In this document: in pieces, positions 7,059 through 8,692 of the stretch
How positions within the stretch are numbered: the first letter of the stretch is position 1
How the letters are laid out: each line of letters starts with the position of its first letter
DNA from: Octadecabacter sp.
GTDB lineage: Bacteria; Pseudomonadota; Alphaproteobacteria; Rhodobacterales; Rhodobacteraceae
Reading direction: 5' to 3'
NCBI GenBank assembly: GCA_018500065.2
Contig: JAHBAO020000278.1
Coordinates: forward strand, 1-8,692
DNA: 8,692 bases
Made by a program: the position numbers and the translations under genes
The notes under the pieces: model-generated
Told to the model about the DNA's origin: nothing
Databases searched by the model: none
The model's input: only the letters and a program-made list of their open reading frames with translations

Positions 7059-7532
7059 TTAGGTGAGACTGGTTGGAAGCGCGGCGAGTGCCACTTCGGG
7101 TGTCACGACGGGCAATCCGCTTGCAATCCAACCGGGATGTCCCCGTGATCCCATCATCCCACCGGCCACGTCTACAAATCCGGCGAACTGGCGCTGGCGC
7201 AACTGATCCATGATGTATCCGCTCCGCCCTCCTATTGCGCAAATCAGGGCGACGGGCTGTCCGTCAGCAAGGTCGTGTGCGGCAAACAGTCGTTCCCCGA
7301 ATGCTGCGTCCCTCATATCAAGCGGCCAAGCCCCCTGCGCGACTCCGGTTTCGCTCCATTCGTCGGGGCGTCGGATATCGATGAGGCGCGCGGCATTGTC
7401 GTTTAGGGCATCGTGAGTTTCTTGAACCGACCATATGTCGTGATCATCAGCCCAGAGTTGGCCAGCCGCAACGAGAGGTAGCGGTGCGATCAGTGCTGTG
7501 GTCAAGAACGTGCGGCGATTGAGGGTCATCAT
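7059..7532 (-). CDS. Exported rhodanese-like (sulfurtransferase) domain protein
   Basis: A 157-residue protein with one rhodanese domain, which would carry a persulfide on its active-site cysteine. The N-terminus has a twin-arginine-like signal (NRRTFL, residues 5-10) and a hydrophobic stretch ending near LWA (26-28), so it is expected in the periplasm. Domain marks include LIDIRRPDEW (50-59) and the active-site loop C98-A-I-G-G-R103-S, which keeps the CX4R shape, then GGMMGSRGHPGW (124-135). Two ATGs in a row (7532 and 7529) are possible starts. AAGGAG lies 4 nt before the first and 7 nt before the second, so the second may be preferred. It sits 18 nt after the DUF302 gene and 10 nt before the multicopper oxidase gene, clearly in one operon. 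Substrate is unknown; a role in periplasmic sulfur or copper-thiol chemistry is an inference. Confidence 0.9.
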   Translation of the reverse strand: MMTLNRRTFLTTALIAPLPLVAAGQLWADDHDIWSVQETHDALNDNAARLIDIRRPDEWSETGVAQGAWPLDMRDAAFGERLFAAHDLADGQPVALICAIGGRSGYIMDQLRQRQFAGFVDVAGGMMGSRGHPGWIASGLPVVTPEVALAALPTSLT

Positions 7533-7550
7533 GTGTCTCCTTTTGCTGAA

Positions 7551-7937
7551 TTAAGCGGCGTCGACTGCGGTTGTCAGCATATCGCGCACCTGACCTGCAA
7601 CATCATGTAGCGCGGCGTTTCTCACGGCGGCCATAGATGCAACAGGGTCGACGGCAGACACTTCGATCCCATCGGCAACTTCGCGCAGAATCACATTGCA
7701 GGGCAACATAGCACCGATACGCGGTTCCATCCCTATAGCTTCATACGCCATTTTCGGATTGCAGGCGCCGAGGATGCGATACTCGGGAATGTCGGCGTCG
7801 ATCTTTTCCTTCATTGTTGTCTGAACGTCAATTTCCGTTAGTACGCCGAAACCAGTATCTTTCAACGCGGCCCGCACGCGCATTTCTGCATCATCAATTG
7901 TAGTGCCAGTCAGTACGCGATCGTAGGTAAATGACAT
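7551..7937 (-). CDS. DUF302 domain protein
   Basis: A 128-residue soluble protein that covers the whole DUF302 fold, with no signal peptide, so probably cytoplasmic. Seen motifs are the family's two cysteine sites, ILGACNPKMA (C59) and GAMLPCNV (C80), and the typical opening Y-D-R followed by a GFGVLTEIDV strand. DUF302 proteins have no settled biochemical function. They often occur beside rhodanese, sulfur and metal-stress genes, which fits here. The two conserved cysteines could bind copper or a sulfur species; this is inference. A strong ribosome site, AAGGAG, lies 7 nt before the ATG. The gene follows the EF-hand gene by 52 nt and precedes the rhodanese gene by 18 nt. Confidence 0.92.
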   Translation of the reverse strand: MSFTYDRVLTGTTIDDAEMRVRAALKDTGFGVLTEIDVQTTMKEKIDADIPEYRILGACNPKMAYEAIGMEPRIGAMLPCNVILREVADGIEVSAVDPVASMAAVRNAALHDVAGQVRDMLTTAVDAA

Positions 7938-7975
7938 TTTGAGACTCCTTGATTGTGTTTCGTAACTTTGCTTGC

Positions 7976-7993
7976 CTGATCAGCCGTGATCAG
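7976..7993 (-). repeat. Perfect hairpin CTGATCA-GCCG-TGATCAG at the end of the EF-hand gene
   Basis: Seven-base inverted arms with a 4-nt loop overlap the EF-hand stop codon (7990-7992). No run of T follows on either strand, so it is not a convincing intrinsic terminator. It could stabilise or process the mRNA between the EF-hand gene and the DUF302 gene. It is seen directly; the function is a guess. Confidence 0.5.
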
Positions 7994-8577
7994 TTGTCTG
8001 ACATCGGCATTTTGCCGTCTGACATTTTTGAAATCATATCGGCTGGGGTCGTCATCTCTCCTTCAGTGATGGTCCCATCGCCGTCTGCATCGAGAATCTG
8101 GAACTGATCCACCATCATTTCCCGCATGACCATTGCGTACATCGGTGCAAATTCGTCAAATGTCAGCGCACCATCATTGTCGACATCCGCTTGGCCGTGC
8201 ATGGACTGCAATTTCCCGTGCGCCTCTTCGTTTGAGATCATCCGGTCGCCATCAGCATCAAATTCACCCATCATCATTGATCCAACGATTGGAAAGGGCA
8301 TTGGTCTTTCGACCGATGTGCTGCCCATCATCGCGTTGGACCCCATATTGGAATGAATTTGCATCATGGCTTGCATCATCGCGTGGTGATCCTCCATGTG
8401 CTCTGGGCTCATCATATCGCCGCCGCTCATTGGACCGGCGATGTTGGTTTCGGAATCCGATTGTAAAGGAGTCCCGTCGACGGATTGGTTGTTGTGATGA
8501 TGAGAGTCCGCGATAGCAGATCCTGCACCGACAAATGTGAACGCAATCGCGGCTACCGTCCTGGAATTGAATGACAT
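7990..8577 (-). CDS. Secreted Met/His-rich protein with three EF-hands
   Basis: A 195-residue exported protein. The N-terminus (to about residue 23, ending SAIA-D) reads as a Sec signal peptide with no lipobox cysteine. Just after it comes a HHH cluster (26-28), then a Met/His-rich stretch at about 50-103 with repeated MM pairs (for example AMMQAMMQIH at 66-75). Three EF-hand loops follow: DADGDRMISNEE (107-118), DVDNDGALTFDE (131-142) and DADGDGTITEGE (163-174), all with the expected acidic and glycine positions for Ca2+. About 28 of 195 residues are Met, and the tail is again Met-rich. No cysteine is present. Methionine clusters are typical of Cu(I) handling in the oxidising periplasm, so a copper buffer or chaperone is inferred, possibly tuned by Ca2+. 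It is the first gene after the promoter region. The ribosome site AAGGA sits 7 nt before the ATG. I know no named family for the whole protein. Confidence 0.88.
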   Translation of the reverse strand: MSFNSRTVAAIAFTFVGAGSAIADSHHHNNQSVDGTPLQSDSETNIAGPMSGGDMMSPEHMEDHHAMMQAMMQIHSNMGSNAMMGSTSVERPMPFPIVGSMMMGEFDADGDRMISNEEAHGKLQSMHGQADVDNDGALTFDEFAPMYAMVMREMMVDQFQILDADGDGTITEGEMTTPADMISKMSDGKMPMSDN

Positions 8578-8600
8578 AGCTTAGTCCTTCTGTTTTTGCT

Positions 8601-8635
8601 CTCCTATATACTTTGCAACCAAATAGGAGTTTTAA
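8601..8635 (-). promoter_or_regulatory. Probable promoter and operator-like dyad for the EF-hand/DUF302/rhodanese/oxidase operon
   Basis: On the minus strand TTAAAA (8630-8635) lies 19 nt before TATATA (8605-8610). A perfect 7-base inverted repeat, CTCCTAT ... ATAGGAG (8623-8629 and 8601-8607, 15-nt spacer), fills and slightly overruns the gap between them. The 19-nt spacing is like MerR-type promoters, but the arms do not match CueR, so another regulator is possible. The -35 is poor. The region is only 24 nt or more from the start codon, which fits a short leader. Confidence 0.45.
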
Positions 8636-8639
8636 AGGC

Positions 8640-8653
8640 CCCGCACGTGCGGG
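8640..8653. terminator. GC-rich palindrome, possible bidirectional terminator
   Basis: Perfect 14-bp palindrome (CCCGC-ACGT-GCGGG). On the plus strand TTT follows at once; on the minus strand GCC then TTT. The short 5-bp stem and weak T-runs make it a modest intrinsic terminator, perhaps for a gene to the right of the window, leaving the EF-hand operon with its own promoter just downstream. An operator role is also possible. Confidence 0.4.
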
Positions 8654-8692
8654 TTTGTATCCGCCCGTCGCAACCAAGGTCACTTGATACAC
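8654..8692. other. Right-edge sequence with no recognised gene
   Basis: I see no convincing gene in these last bases. A minus-strand frame enters from the window edge and runs through to 8264 but overlaps the EF-hand gene out of frame, and its peptide resembles no family I recognise. An 8-mer GCAACCAA appears at 8670-8677 and again at 8615-8622 (plus strand), 55 bp apart; its meaning is unknown. Confidence 0.35.

Noticed and set aside
8662..8684. GTGACCTTGG near the right edge as a third CueR site
   Set aside because: Only the left half-site resembles CueR (GACCTT); no matching GGAAGG arm follows at the right distance.
8264..8692. Minus-strand frame entering from the right edge
   Set aside because: It overlaps the EF-hand gene in another frame, runs through the palindrome and promoter-like region, and shows no recognisable domain.
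1..8692. CRISPR arrays, insertion sequences, tRNA or rRNA genes
   Set aside because: No regular spaced repeats, transposase frames, terminal inverted repeats or RNA-gene signatures were seen on either strand.

Overview
The window looks like part of a copper-resistance (copper homeostasis) island from an alphaproteobacterium, most likely a Rhodobacterales/roseobacter-type organism. That guess rests on the moderately GC-rich composition, the protein styles, and CueR/HmrR-type copper promoters built on TTGACCTTCC. The lineage is an inference, not something the sequence proves. All nine genes I can support lie on the minus strand, so the region is read from right to left. The long plus-strand frames are shadows of these genes.

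Layout in transcription order (right to left): a short non-coding region at 8578-8692 with a GC-rich palindrome and a likely promoter; a secreted Met/His-rich protein with three EF-hands (7990-8577); a DUF302 protein (7551-7937); a Tat-exported single-domain rhodanese (7059-7532); and a Tat-exported CueO-like multicopper oxidase (5606-7048). After an 88-nt gap holding a CueR-like site come four integral-membrane genes chained by overlaps: a four-helix DUF6010-like protein (5116-5517), a TVP38/TMEM64 (VTT/DedA-type) protein (4437-5126), an APC-superfamily permease (3100-4449, or 3100-4440 by the better start) and prolipoprotein diacylglyceryl transferase, lgt (2180-3100). A 51-nt gap with a near-canonical CueR/HmrR promoter then leads into a P1B-type copper ATPase (2128 to 1). 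The ATPase is cut by the window edge just after the GDGVNDAPA hinge.

How it may work together: CopA would pump cytosolic Cu(I) to the periplasm, the multicopper oxidase would oxidise it to Cu(II), and the Met/His-rich EF-hand protein could buffer or hand over copper in the periplasm. DUF302 and the exported rhodanese suggest a thiol/sulfur side to the response. The membrane block (DUF6010-like, VTT, APC permease, Lgt) has no accepted role in copper biology and is the least explained part. Two CueR-like operators, one before the membrane block and one before copA, suggest a segmentally induced copper regulon. The regulator gene itself is not in the window.
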